A stretch of 64,000 nt of DNA from Shewanella sp. MBTL60-007 (GTDB taxonomy: Bacteria; Pseudomonadota; Gammaproteobacteria; Enterobacterales; Shewanellaceae): positions 1 to 64,000 of the forward strand of contig NZ_BPET01000007.1 in the NCBI RefSeq assembly GCF_019654915.1. Direction: 5' to 3'. Under the pieces are notes generated by a model, which did no database searches, was not told where the DNA came from, and saw only the letters and a list, made by a program, of their open reading frames with translations. Position numbers and translations under genes: made by a program. Shown here in pieces: positions 28,787 to 38,892 of this stretch (its first letter is position 1; every line of letters begins with the position of its first letter).

Positions 28787-28800
28787 TGCATCGAAATGCA
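28787..28800. promoter_or_regulatory. Possible ArgR box for astB
   Basis: The palindrome TGCAT-CGAA-ATGCA has the same half-site length and 4-base spacer as the ArgR consensus TGAAT-N4-ATTCA, with one change in each half. The position, 120 bases before astB, is plausible but not diagnostic. Confidence 0.25.
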
Positions 28801-28925
28801 CAACTAATACTTGCTTGATGACTAATAATGAAATATTTATTTTTAAATACGCACTATATTTTTTCACATTTATTTCAAAAATGGTTAAAAATTGGTACTC
28901 CAGTACAAATAAAAGAGGGATTAGC

Positions 28926-28954
28926 TTGAAACTCTTTACACAACCCTCTATATA
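28926..28954 (+). promoter_or_regulatory. topA promoter
   Basis: TTGAAA (28926-28931), a 17-base spacer and TATATA (28949-28954) form a near-ideal sigma-70 promoter 47 bases before topA. The same stretch also reads as CTTGAAA-N12-CCCTCTATA, a partial match to the sigma-32 consensus. E. coli topA is known to have a heat-shock promoter. Confidence 0.65.
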
Positions 28955-29001
28955 TGGAGCCAATTTTCCGTTTTCTGAGACTCGTTGGCGCAAATTAATC
29001 T

Positions 29002-31704
29002 ATGGGTAAATCGCTAGTAATCGTCGAATCACCGGCCAAAGCCAAGACTATTAATAAATATCTAGGCAAAGATTTCATCGTTAAGTCGAGCGTAGGTCAC
29101 ATCCGTGATCTGCCTACATCATCGAGTTCAGACGCCAAAGTTGTCAGTAAAACAGCAGCTGAACTTAAACTGATGTCTCCAGAGGAGAAGGCTGAGTATA
29201 AGAGTTTAAAAGCGAAGCAAGCTTTAGTTGCCCGCATGGGGGTGGATCCTGAAAAAGGCTGGAAAGCCAAATACCAAACCCTACCAGGCAAAGAGAAAGT
29301 CGTTAAAGAATTGCAAACCCTGGCAGCGTCTGCTGACCATATCTATCTCGCAACCGATTTGGATAGAGAGGGGGAGGCAATTGCTTGGCACCTACAACAA
29401 GTGATTGGTGGTGACGAGTCTCGCTATCAACGCGTGGTGTTTAACGAGATCACTAAGACTGCGATTCAAGATGCATTTAGCCAGCCGTCGGTCCTCGATA
29501 CCAACATGGTTAACGCACAACAAGCGCGTCGTTTCCTCGATCGTGTCGTGGGCTTTATGGCTTCGCCACTGTTATGGAAGAAAGTCGCACGTGGCCTGTC
29601 AGCCGGTCGTGTACAGTCTGTAGCCGTTCGCCTTGTGGTTGAGCGTGAAAGTGAAATTAAAGCCTTTGTGCCAGAAGAGTTTTGGGATGTTCATGCCGAG
29701 TTAAATACCTTAACCGATGAACTGCTAAAAATGCAGGTGGTTAAGTTTCAAGGCAAAGCATTTAGCCCTGTTAATGAAGTTGAGGCTCAGACTGCAGTAA
29801 GCCAACTATCTCAGTCTAGTTTTGTGGTTGCTGCTCGTGAAGACAGAGCAACATCAAGCAAGCCATCGGCGCCGTACATCACATCGACCCTACAACAAGC
29901 TGCGAGTACGCGTTTAGGCTTTGGTGTTAAGAAGACCATGATGATGGCGCAGCGCTTATATGAGGCGGGTCATATTACCTATATGCGTACCGACTCGACC
30001 AACTTAAGCCAAGAAGCACTCGACAGCGTTCGCGACATGATTGGTAAAGAGTATGGTGACAAGTACCTACCTGAATCACCAATTCGCTACGGTAGCAAAG
30101 AGGGCGCTCAAGAGGCTCACGAAGCGATTCGTCCTTCAAACGTAAAAGTTAGCGCCGCTTCTCTTTCAGACATGGAGCGTGATGCACAGCGCCTATATGA
30201 GCTTATTTGGCGTCAGTTTGTGTCATGTCAGATGACACCTGCTAAATATGACGCAACCCGTTTGACTGTAAAAGCGGGTGACTATGAGCTGAAAGCTACA
30301 GGTCGTACGTTGCGCTTCGATGGTTGGACACGCGTTCAAACTGCCATCAAGAAGAAAAACGAAGAAGACAATACGTTGCCATACGTCGCACAAGGCGATG
30401 CGGTTACGCTAAAAGAGCTGCAACCTAAGCAGCACTTCACTAAGCCGCCAGCGCGTTATAGTGAAGCTTCTCTAGTTAAAGAGCTTGAAAAACGTGGCAT
30501 TGGCCGCCCATCTACCTACGCAACGATTATTTCTACGATTCAAGATCGTGGTTATGTCAAAGTCGATAACCGTCGTTTCTTCGCAGAAAAAATGGGGGAG
30601 ATTGTCAGCGATAGTTTAGTCGGTAGTTTCGAAGATCTAATGAGCTATGACTTCACGGCGAGCATGGAGCAAACATTGGATGATGTTGCCCAAGGTAAGC
30701 TTGAATGGAAGAAAGTGCTCGATGGTTTCTATAAAGACTTTACCAAGCAGTTAGAGGTTGCTGAATTGCCACCTGAAGAGGGCGGTATGCGCCCGAATGA
30801 GATGGTAATAACTGATGACATCAAGTGTCCGACTTGTGGTCGTCCAATGGGGATCCGCACAGGTACAACTGGCGTGTTCCTAGGTTGTTCAGGATATGCA
30901 TTGCCACCTAAAGAGCGTTGCAAAACCACGATTAATTTAACGCCTGGTGAAGAGGCAATAAGTGAACATGGTGAAGATGCAGAGACCGAAGCATTAAGAG
31001 CTAAACACAGATGTGGCATTTGTGGCACAGCGATGGATAGCTACTTAATCGATGAGAAGCGTAAGTTACATGTATGCGGTAATAACCCAACCTGTAATGG
31101 CTATGAGGTCGAAGCGGGACAATTTAAGATCAAAGGTTACGAAGGGCCAATCATTGAGTGTGATCGTTGTGGTAACGATATGGAGCTTAAAAATGGTCGT
31201 TTTGGTAAGTATTTTGGCTGCACGAACTCAGAGTGTAAGAACACCCGTAAACTACTGAAGAGTGGCGAAGCGGCGCCGCCAAAAGAAGATCCAATTCACT
31301 TACCAGAGCTTAAGTGTACTAAGTCTGATGCGTATTTCGTGCTAAGAGACGGCGCTGCGGGGATCTTCCTTGCTGCCAGTACTTTCCCTAAGTCGCGAGA
31401 AACTCGTGGCCCGTTGGTGAAAGAGCTTGTTAAGTACCGTGAACTGTTATGGCCAAAGTATCAGTACCTAGCCGATGCACCAACAGAAGATGATGATGGT
31501 AACCCTGCTACAGTGCGTTTTAGTCGTAAGACTAAAGAGCAGTATGTGGCAACAGACGTTGATGGTAAAGCGACTGGCTGGACATCGAAGTATGTTGACG
31601 GCAAATGGGTGACAGAAGCTAAAGCCAAGGCTAAGCCAAAAGCGAAAGCTAAACCAAAAGCTAAACCAAAAGCCAAGCCAAAAGCGAAAAAAGACGAGTC
31701 ATAG
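29002..31704 (+). CDS. topA: DNA topoisomerase I
   Basis: The enzyme relaxes negative supercoils by single-strand passage. The 900-residue protein has an N-terminal Toprim domain ([26 protein letters not shown]) and the catalytic Tyr327 in YMRTDSTN. Type IA core segments such as SAGRVQSVA and GIGRPSTYA are present. Three four-cysteine zinc ribbons lie at about 610-750 ([24 protein letters not shown]). After a conserved C-terminal domain, the last 28 or so residues are a low-complexity Lys-Ala-Pro tail built from KAKP-like repeats. This basic tail probably adds DNA or RNA polymerase contact. Confidence 0.98.
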   Translation: MGKSLVIVESPAKAKTINKYLGKDFIVKSSVGHIRDLPTSSSSDAKVVSKTAAELKLMSPEEKAEYKSLKAKQALVARMGVDPEKGWKAKYQTLPGKEKVVKELQTLAASADHIYLATDLDREGEAIAWHLQQVIGGDESRYQRVVFNEITKTAIQDAFSQPSVLDTNMVNAQQARRFLDRVVGFMASPLLWKKVARGLSAGRVQSVAVRLVVERESEIKAFVPEEFWDVHAELNTLTDELLKMQVVKFQGKAFSPVNEVEAQTAVSQLSQSSFVVAAREDRATSSKPSAPYITSTLQQAASTRLGFGVKKTMMMAQRLYEAGHITYMRTDSTNLSQEALDSVRDMIGKEYGDKYLPESPIRYGSKEGAQEAHEAIRPSNVKVSAASLSDMERDAQRLYELIWRQFVSCQMTPAKYDATRLTVKAGDYELKATGRTLRFDGWTRVQTAIKKKNEEDNTLPYVAQGDAVTLKELQPKQHFTKPPARYSEASLVKELEKRGIGRPSTYATIISTIQDRGYVKVDNRRFFAEKMGEIVSDSLVGSFEDLMSYDFTASMEQTLDDVAQGKLEWKKVLDGFYKDFTKQLEVAELPPEEGGMRPNEMVITDDIKCPTCGRPMGIRTGTTGVFLGCSGYALPPKERCKTTINLTPGEEAISEHGEDAETEALRAKHRCGICGTAMDSYLIDEKRKLHVCGNNPTCNGYEVEAGQFKIKGYEGPIIECDRCGNDMELKNGRFGKYFGCTNSECKNTRKLLKSGEAAPPKEDPIHLPELKCTKSDAYFVLRDGAAGIFLAASTFPKSRETRGPLVKELVKYRELLWPKYQYLADAPTEDDDGNPATVRFSRKTKEQYVATDVDGKATGWTSKYVDGKWVTEAKAKAKPKAKAKPKAKPKAKPKAKKDES

Positions 31705-31724
31705 ACTTCAGCTTTAAACCGTAA

Positions 31725-31756
31725 TAAAAAAGCCCCGAATCATCGGGGCTTTTTTA
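31725..31756. terminator. Bidirectional terminator after topA
   Basis: AAAAAGCCCCG pairs with CGGGGCTTTTT, with A and T tracts on both sides, between convergent genes. Confidence 0.92.
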
Positions 31757-31814
31757 TTGCTACTGCTATACGGTTTGCAAATAACTCATTTTATTAGAGT
31801 AAATTGAGCTTTGG

Positions 31815-32591
31815 TTACCACTTCTTCTTAGGCTGGAATAAAACGTCGATATCATCATCTTCAGCCTTGGACTTGGTTATAACAGGATGCGCACTCTTTT
31901 GCGCACCGGTGATCTCCTCAAGCATCGCTTTCGCTTCTTCTACTTTTAGGGCGATAAAGGGATCATTTGGAGTTTGAGCCTTAATTGTGTGTAGTGTTGC
32001 TAGGGCCTTAGTCACCATCTGTTTAGCCGAGCCATACTGCTTCATAAAACAGGCTGCTCTGCCCCTGCCTAGCATTGAGTCAACGTTAATTCGAAGTTGT
32101 AGGCTATCGATACGTTGCTCTTCTTGACTAAAAATACTGGGATCAACTTTGCCTTTATTATGCTCAGCTCGCAAAATCGCTTTCATTTTCTTAAGCGTTT
32201 GTACAAGAGTAAGGATCTGTCTATCACTGTCTGGTAAGCGAAATAACTCGATTGCTGGCGCAGGTTTAGGCGCAGATTGCAGTGCTTGGATCTGGCCTCG
32301 CAAATCAATTAAACGGCGCTCGAAATCGCTACTCTGATTACGAGCGATAGGGAGGGCGTTAGTTAGTGCATCTTCAACTCTTCGGTAGAGCATAAGGATG
32401 AGATCTGATGAGCAAGGGAATAGGCCCGTATTTGACAAAACCTCTTCGGTTTCATCAATTATAGCCCGATGGCGTGCAAGTTCATTGCGCCGCTCAGCTT
32501 CTACGCGTGCTTTTTGTTGCTGAACGATGCTAATTCCAATTACTAGCAGTAAAAGGGTGCCGAGCAAGATCAAGACGGAAGCAAATATCAT
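31815..32591 (-). CDS. Conserved membrane-anchored hypothetical protein
   Basis: I do not recognise a named family. The 258-residue product has one N-terminal membrane helix (about 3-24). A highly charged, helical cytoplasmic region with coiled-coil character follows (KARVEAERRNELARHRA onwards). The end is rich in Asp and Lys (DDDIDVLFQPKKKW). A possible TPR-like helix pair lies around 170-225. It is convergent with topA and divergent from cysB. Confidence 0.65.
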   Translation of the reverse strand: MIFASVLILLGTLLLLVIGISIVQQQKARVEAERRNELARHRAIIDETEEVLSNTGLFPCSSDLILMLYRRVEDALTNALPIARNQSSDFERRLIDLRGQIQALQSAPKPAPAIELFRLPDSDRQILTLVQTLKKMKAILRAEHNKGKVDPSIFSQEEQRIDSLQLRINVDSMLGRGRAACFMKQYGSAKQMVTKALATLHTIKAQTPNDPFIALKVEEAKAMLEEITGAQKSAHPVITKSKAEDDDIDVLFQPKKKW

Positions 32592-32742
32592 AGCAAAACC
32601 AATAAATTTACAATTCGACTAATGCTACTATAAATCAACATTCTAGGGTAGTAATCTTCATCATGGATTAGCTAGAAGTGCTTCGCAGAGATTGACAATT
32701 ATGCTATATTCCATTTGATTTAATTATAGCGTTGTACTATAA

Positions 32743-33792
<1,050 letters not shown>

Positions 33793-33807
33793 AGTTTGCT
33801 TCCAATA

Positions 33808-33834
33808 AAAAACCTCGCAATAGCGAGGTTTTTT
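33808..33834. terminator. Bidirectional terminator between cysB and sdaA
   Basis: AACCTCGC pairs with GCGAGGTT around a 4-base loop, flanked by A and T tracts. Confidence 0.92.
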
Positions 33835-33877
33835 GTTTTATCACGAGAGGCTTAGCCTGTAACGATAAAATGTGTGG

Positions 33878-35254
33878 TTAACACTCAACAATATTAACGG
33901 CTAAGCCACCTTTAGCAGTCTCTTTATATTTGCTGCGCATATCTTTACCCGTATCCATCATGGTCTTTATCACCTTATCCAGTGATACCTTATGATTACC
34001 ATCACCGCGCATTGCCATGCGTGAGGCATTGATGGCTTTGACTGCGCCCATGGCATTACGTTCGATACAAGGCACCTGTACAAGGCCGCCGACTGGGTCA
34101 CAGGTTAAACCTAGGTTATGTTCCATGCCGATTTCAGCTGCATTCTCAACATGTTCAACGGTGCCGCCCATGATTTCAGTTAATCCGGCAGCCGCCATAG
34201 AGCAGGCTACGCCCACCTCGCCTTGGCAGCCAACCTCGGCACCAGAAATTGAGGCGTTCTTCTTATAGAGAATACCAATGGCTGCAGCTGTCAGTAGGTA
34301 GCGAGTGCAAACGTCTTGGTCGACCTCTTGCACGAACATATCGTAATAGCATAAAACGGCAGGGATGATGCCTGCTGCACCGTTAGTCGGTGCGGTAACT
34401 ACGCGATCGCCTGCAGCATTTTGCTCGTTAACGGAAAGAGCAAATAGATCAACCCAATCCATTGCTGTTAGTGGATCGACACAGTTTTTACCTTCGGCTT
34501 TCAAGCGTCTATAGAGCGAAGGTGCGCGGCGTCTAAGCTTTAGCCCACCGGGAAGAATCCCCTCTTTTTGATAACCACGTTCGACACAGGTCTTCATGGT
34601 CAGCCAAATTTCCCATAAACGAGCATTGATATCATCGACCTCGGCAATGCTAAGTTCATTAGCCATCATTAGTGATGAGATGCTAAACCCGTTTTCGGTG
34701 CACTGTTCAAGCAGTTGTTGAGCCGAATTAAAATCAAAAGGGGCAGACTTAATTGGTGCTGCTGGTGATGCGTCTTGAGCTTGAATTTCATCTTCATCAA
34801 GAATGAAGCCACCACCGACCGAATAATAGGTACGCTTATAGATGCATTCACCGTCCTTGTAGGCATATAGGGTCATCGCATTAGCGTGAGCGGGTAGGCT
34901 TTTACGCCTGTGATAGGTAATGCCGTTTGCACGGGTAAAGAGCACTTCACGCCCGGTTGCAAGCTTGAGCTTATCAGTATTCTTAACTTGCTCTAAAATG
35001 GCATCGATGCTGTCGGTGTCAACCGTTTCAGGAGCCTCTCCCATCAGGCCTAGAATGACCGCTTTACCAGTGCCGTGCCCAACTCCTGTTTGCCCTAAAG
35101 AACCAAATAGTTCAGAACGTAATTCATCAACCTCGTTGAGATGACCTAACTCTTGCAGTTGCTCAATAAAAACGTTTCCTGCTTTCATTGGTCCCACGGT
35201 GTGAGAACTTGACGGCCCGATGCCGATTTTGAACATGTCGAATACACTAATCAT
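33878..35254 (-). CDS. sdaA: L-serine ammonia-lyase (iron-sulfur type)
   Basis: The enzyme deaminates L-serine to pyruvate and ammonia using a 4Fe-4S cluster. The 458-residue single-chain form has the N-terminal beta domain ([17 protein letters not shown]) and the C-terminal alpha domain. The conserved cysteines lie in [16 protein letters not shown] and [29 protein letters not shown] is also diagnostic. It is monocistronic and divergent from nagZ across a 391-bp spacer. Confidence 0.96.
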   Translation of the reverse strand: MISVFDMFKIGIGPSSSHTVGPMKAGNVFIEQLQELGHLNEVDELRSELFGSLGQTGVGHGTGKAVILGLMGEAPETVDTDSIDAILEQVKNTDKLKLATGREVLFTRANGITYHRRKSLPAHANAMTLYAYKDGECIYKRTYYSVGGGFILDEDEIQAQDASPAAPIKSAPFDFNSAQQLLEQCTENGFSISSLMMANELSIAEVDDINARLWEIWLTMKTCVERGYQKEGILPGGLKLRRRAPSLYRRLKAEGKNCVDPLTAMDWVDLFALSVNEQNAAGDRVVTAPTNGAAGIIPAVLCYYDMFVQEVDQDVCTRYLLTAAAIGILYKKNASISGAEVGCQGEVGVACSMAAAGLTEIMGGTVEHVENAAEIGMEHNLGLTCDPVGGLVQVPCIERNAMGAVKAINASRMAMRGDGNHKVSLDKVIKTMMDTGKDMRSKYKETAKGGLAVNIVEC

Positions 35255-35645
35255 GCTAAACCTTTATTGCTCTAGTCGTTATAGTTATGACCAATCCCAC
35301 TAAGACAGCCTGCAATGGAGCTATGCCCATAATCTTGGTATATTTCACTTCTTGGGCGTGAAAATACTATGCTTGATGTTAATCTTAGTCGTTTGAATTA
35401 ATTGGTGTTAAAAAGTATCCCATACTTTAGCTTTTTCTCGATCATTAGTTTTTTGTATGCAATTTCTACGCATTAGATAATCTAATTACAGTTTGGTTGC
35501 AGCAATGATATTTTTTTGTTTTTAAAGCAGTACTAGTTATTGTTTAACATGCATTTATTTAAGGTTTAACTATTCAAATCATAGAGTGCTTTCTTTAAGC
35601 TTTGCTAGGTGAGATCTTTAAGGTATTAAAAATTTAGAGGGTTAT
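35255..35645. other. Divergent intergenic region sdaA / nagZ
   Basis: This AT-rich 391-bp region must hold promoters for both genes. I see no clear operator, repeat, RNA structure or small gene in it. Confidence 0.6.
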
Positions 35646-36653
35646 ATGAGTTATTTGATGTTAGATATTGAGTCAACGGAGCTGAGCGCTACGGAATCAT
35701 CGCAGTTAACTCATCCCATGATAGGCGGCTTGATTTTATTTAGTCGTAATTATGTCAGTAGGGCTCAATTGATTACCCTCATTAAGTCAATACGTGCGAT
35801 TCGTCCCGATATCCTGATTGCGGTAGACCATGAGGGGGGGAGAGTACAACGTTTTCGAGATGGTTTTACCGTCCTACCTGCCATGGGTGATATTCTTCCT
35901 GCAGCAAAAGGGGATATGGCACTGGCCAAGCGTTGGGCAACCGAGCTAGGTTACTTAATGGCGATAGAACTGCTTGCGGTCGATATTGACTTAAGCTTCG
36001 CCCCTGTATTGGATTTAAATGGGGTCAGTCAGGTGATAGGTACCAGAAGCTTTAGTCCTGACAAGGAGGAGGTTGCCGAGCTGGCGAGTGCCTTTATCGA
36101 TGGCATGGAGCAGGCGGGTATGTGCGCAGTGGGTAAGCACTTTCCTGGGCATGGTAGCGTAGAAGCGGACTCTCATATTGCCAAGCCCGTTGATGAACGT
36201 ACACAAGATGAGATTTTTGCCAACGATATGCAGCCCTTTAAGACCTTAATCGGTAAAGACCGTTTACAGGGTATTATGCCTGCGCACGTGATTTATCCTA
36301 AGGTTGACAGCAAATCAGCTGGCTTTTCTCCATTTTGGCTGCAAGAAGTGCTGCGCAAACAGCTAGCCTTCAATGGGGTAATTTTCTCTGATGATCTCGG
36401 TATGAAGGGCGCCGCTGTAGCTGGCGGATACACAGCTAGGGCACAAGCAGCGCTCGATGCTGGGTGTAATATGATTTTAGTTTGTAACGACAGTAAAGGC
36501 GCGACAGAGGTGCTAAAGGGTGTAGATTGGCCGACTGATAATAACCGACTGAATGCTAATTTATTAAAACCCGATCAAGCCAGAGTGGTTAAAGCACTCG
36601 AAGATAATGAGCGTTGGGAGCGTGCCAAAGCCATTGCTCAAAACTTGATTTAG
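35646..36653 (+). CDS. nagZ: Beta-N-acetylhexosaminidase NagZ
   Basis: This cytoplasmic GH3 enzyme removes GlcNAc from anhydromuropeptides in peptidoglycan recycling. The 335-residue protein has the family segment KHFPGHGSVEADSH (about 164-177) with the catalytic His/Asp dyad loop. The nucleophile Asp lies in FSDDLGMKGA (about 250). The early AVDHEGGRVQRF and VLDLNG segments are also typical. ycfP follows as in E. coli. It acts on cell-wall GlcNAc and is separate from the sialic acid genes. Confidence 0.96.
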   Translation: MSYLMLDIESTELSATESSQLTHPMIGGLILFSRNYVSRAQLITLIKSIRAIRPDILIAVDHEGGRVQRFRDGFTVLPAMGDILPAAKGDMALAKRWATELGYLMAIELLAVDIDLSFAPVLDLNGVSQVIGTRSFSPDKEEVAELASAFIDGMEQAGMCAVGKHFPGHGSVEADSHIAKPVDERTQDEIFANDMQPFKTLIGKDRLQGIMPAHVIYPKVDSKSAGFSPFWLQEVLRKQLAFNGVIFSDDLGMKGAAVAGGYTARAQAALDAGCNMILVCNDSKGATEVLKGVDWPTDNNRLNANLLKPDQARVVKALEDNERWERAKAIAQNLI

Positions 36654-36726
36654 CGCAACATAGATACCAGTTCGGCTTGCTAAGTTAGCAGTTGATTATA
36701 TACATAAAATTTTTTGGAGGACGATA

Positions 36727-37266
36727 ATGATCCTTTATCTTCATGGGTTTGATGCAACAAGCCCCGGTAATCATGACAAAATGCGTCAGTTACAGTTTAT
36801 TGATGATGACGTACGTTTGGTCAGTTACAGTACCTTGCATCCTAAAAATGATATGCAGTACCTCTTGAATGAGGTCAGCAAGCAGATCGCGTCATCAGAT
36901 GATGAATCACCGCTGATTTTGGGCGTGGGCTTAGGCGGATATTGGGCTGAGCGCATAGGCTTCTTAAATGGCATTAAATCGGTGCTGATTAATCCTAATT
37001 TGCTTCCTCAAGATAACATGGCCGGAAAAATTGACCGACCTGAAGAGTATGCCGATATTGCCAATAAGTGTGTTAAAGACTTCCGAGCCTTAAATAAAGG
37101 TAAGGCATTGTGTATCTTGGCTCGCCAAGACGAGGTTAATGACAATGTGAAGGTGGAATCGACTCTAAAAGATTACTATACGGTCGAGTGGGATGATGAG
37201 CAGTCGCACAAGTTTATCTCATTAGCGGCCCAGCTTCAGCTTATTAAAAAGTTCAAAGACAGTTAG
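36727..37266 (+). CDS. ycfP: YcfP family alpha/beta-fold protein (UPF0227)
   Basis: The 179-residue protein has an alpha/beta-hydrolase-like fold ([17 protein letters not shown] at the N-terminus). It matches E. coli YcfP closely, for example in [11 protein letters not shown] and [15 protein letters not shown]. The place of a GxSxG nucleophile reads GVGLGG, so the catalytic serine is absent and esterase activity is doubtful. It follows nagZ, a pairing also found in E. coli. A GGAGG ribosome-binding site lies close upstream. Function is unknown. Confidence 0.9.
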   Translation: MILYLHGFDATSPGNHDKMRQLQFIDDDVRLVSYSTLHPKNDMQYLLNEVSKQIASSDDESPLILGVGLGGYWAERIGFLNGIKSVLINPNLLPQDNMAGKIDRPEEYADIANKCVKDFRALNKGKALCILARQDEVNDNVKVESTLKDYYTVEWDDEQSHKFISLAAQLQLIKKFKDS

Positions 37267-37625
37267 TCCCATGGGTTAAGCTTATTAAGACGATTAAAGA
37301 CTACTCGTCCCGTTGGTTAAGTTTTCTAAGTACCATCAATAGCCATTAGGTTATTGGTGGTTTTTTATACCTATACTTTTGGGATAATTTATTGGGTGGC
37401 ATTTGCAAGCGGCTGGCTGGAGCCATGATTTTGCTATTCATCGAACTTGCTAGCAGAGATTAGGCGATTGTAGATGAATATGATTGTAAATATGAGCTTA
37501 TCTTTGCTCATGACAGTGCTTTAGGCTATGTTATTTCTAATACCAATGAGATTGTTTTTAATCTGAAATATTTTTATTTGGACTCGGTGGTTAGCGAGTG
37601 GAGTCTTTCGTACAAGGAATAGGTT
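37267..37625 (+). other. Intergenic region ycfP / acylphosphatase
   Basis: This 359-bp spacer holds a terminator (37332-37366) and two similar 24-bp direct repeats near 37267 and 37308 (shared cores GTCCC and GGTTAAG). The rest is AT-rich. No gene was found beyond frames of fewer than 20 codons. Confidence 0.5.
37332..37366 (+). terminator. Terminator after ycfP
   Basis: ACCATCAATAGCC pairs with GGTTATTGGTGGT, including G-U pairs, and is followed by six T residues. Confidence 0.75.
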
Positions 37626-37901
37626 ATGAAGCGTGTCATGATACAAGTGAAGGGGAAGGTACAGGGTGTTTCTTATCGTCAGAATACACTTGTTCAAGCG
37701 AACACTTTAGGGGTCACGGGCTATGTGAGTAATCTAAGCGATGGTACGGTGCAAATCTTAGCTCAAGGGAGCGAAGTCGCGGTCGACAAGCTCATTGGAT
37801 GGTGTTACATCGGCGCACCAGCATCTCGGGTGGACGACGTGATTGTTGAAGAGGACGAGGCAGATGAGATCTACCTCGATTTTTCAATTATGCAGCCTTA
37901 A
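37626..37901 (+). CDS. acyP: Acylphosphatase
   Basis: This small enzyme of 91 residues hydrolyses acyl phosphates. The catalytic Arg18 in VQGVSYRQN and Asn36 in GYVSNLSDG are both present in the usual alpha/beta sandwich. An AAGGAAT ribosome-binding site precedes the ATG. Its stop codon overlaps that of the convergent csiV gene. Confidence 0.95.
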   Translation: MKRVMIQVKGKVQGVSYRQNTLVQANTLGVTGYVSNLSDGTVQILAQGSEVAVDKLIGWCYIGAPASRVDDVIVEEDEADEIYLDFSIMQP

Positions 37902-38890
37902 TAGGTCGTTAGTGGTTCCATGGCAACGCTATTGCTCTTGGGTACCTTTGCGCTTGGGTGCTCCATCTTTCTGATCTGAATGATCATACCCATTTTAGGG
38001 TGATCGAAATAGTGGACTTCATCACTACGCACCCTTCGATTTTGCACCATAGGAATAGCGTAGAGGTAAGGCGTTGTAACCTCTTGCGTACTTGCCTGTG
38101 TTGCCTCTGGAGTCGTTAGCTGCTCATTTTGTGCAACGGTAACCGTCTTGTTGCCCTCTTCACGCAAGGTGAAGTTTGTTTCAATAAAGAGGTAGTGCTG
38201 CAGATAGATATTAATCGTACCATCAAACTTCCACACTGGCTTATTAGTGTCGTTTGCAAACTGACTTGTCATAAAGTCGAAGTTGCCAAATTCTGAGCTG
38301 GCCTCCTGAACTTTGATCGGATGACCGTTAAACTCATATTCATCTGAATAGTCGTGTCCTGAATACAGTTTGACCGGAATCGCTCTGTTGCGAGGCAGCA
38401 TTGATTGCTGCCATGTCATATGCAAGAGGCTGGTGGTACCTTTTTCACGAGATATCGTCGCGATAATATCGTTAAATTGGCTCTGACTTTCGGCTAGCAG
38501 TACTGCTCCATCGCCAAGGTGCGCAGTGGCGGGGGCGGGAGCGGCAATCTGCATCGGTACATCGGCTAGGGCTTTATGATTCGCGCTGCTAAGTTGCTCA
38601 TTACAGTTTACGCTATCGGTTGCCCAATCGCTTGAGGTGCAGCCGTTCAGCCCCATACTCACAGCCGTTAAATCGGTGCTGACCATAGGGGTAATAAAGT
38701 CGACTGTCTTACGTGTGCGAGTCTCTGCGGGAGCTGTTGGCCACTGCTCTACGGTTGGAACGTCCCGCTCGAAGATATAGACCTCAACCTCAAACCAACG
38801 CTCTTCTGCAGCATTAACGCTTACAGATAAGCTGGATAGAAGGCCAACAGCTAAAGCTGCGCTTAGCTTGTTTTTAGATAGTCTTAACAC
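37898..38890 (-). CDS. csiV: CsiV family cell-envelope protein
   Basis: CsiV was described in Vibrio as a peptidoglycan-binding activator of penicillin-binding protein LpoA/PBP1A. The 330-residue product has a signal peptide (about 1-28). It has the family start RWFEVEVYIFER and the family end VRSDEVHYFDHPKMGMIIQIR. The middle is less conserved. It follows mfd with two bases between, so they form an operon. The assignment is from these end motifs and from the mfd context. Confidence 0.8.
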   Translation of the reverse strand: MLRLSKNKLSAALAVGLLSSLSVSVNAAEERWFEVEVYIFERDVPTVEQWPTAPAETRTRKTVDFITPMVSTDLTAVSMGLNGCTSSDWATDSVNCNEQLSSANHKALADVPMQIAAPAPATAHLGDGAVLLAESQSQFNDIIATISREKGTTSLLHMTWQQSMLPRNRAIPVKLYSGHDYSDEYEFNGHPIKVQEASSEFGNFDFMTSQFANDTNKPVWKFDGTINIYLQHYLFIETNFTLREEGNKTVTVAQNEQLTTPEATQASTQEVTTPYLYAIPMVQNRRVRSDEVHYFDHPKMGMIIQIRKMEHPSAKVPKSNSVAMEPLTTY

Positions 38891-38892
38891 GA

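Larger units (their letters stand above)
28665..29001. other. Divergent intergenic region astB / topA
   Basis: This AT-rich 337-bp spacer contains the topA promoter and a possible ArgR box. Short open frames on both strands inside it have no start signals or protein-like composition and are not counted as genes. Confidence 0.7.

Noticed and set aside
28746..29009. 87-codon frame overlapping the topA start, and an 80-codon antisense frame
   Set aside because: They span the AT-rich promoter region of topA, overlap its start and have no family resemblance.
37267..37331. Two similar 24-bp direct repeats after ycfP
   Set aside because: They differ at several positions and flank nothing recognisable. 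Probably an old local duplication just before the terminator.
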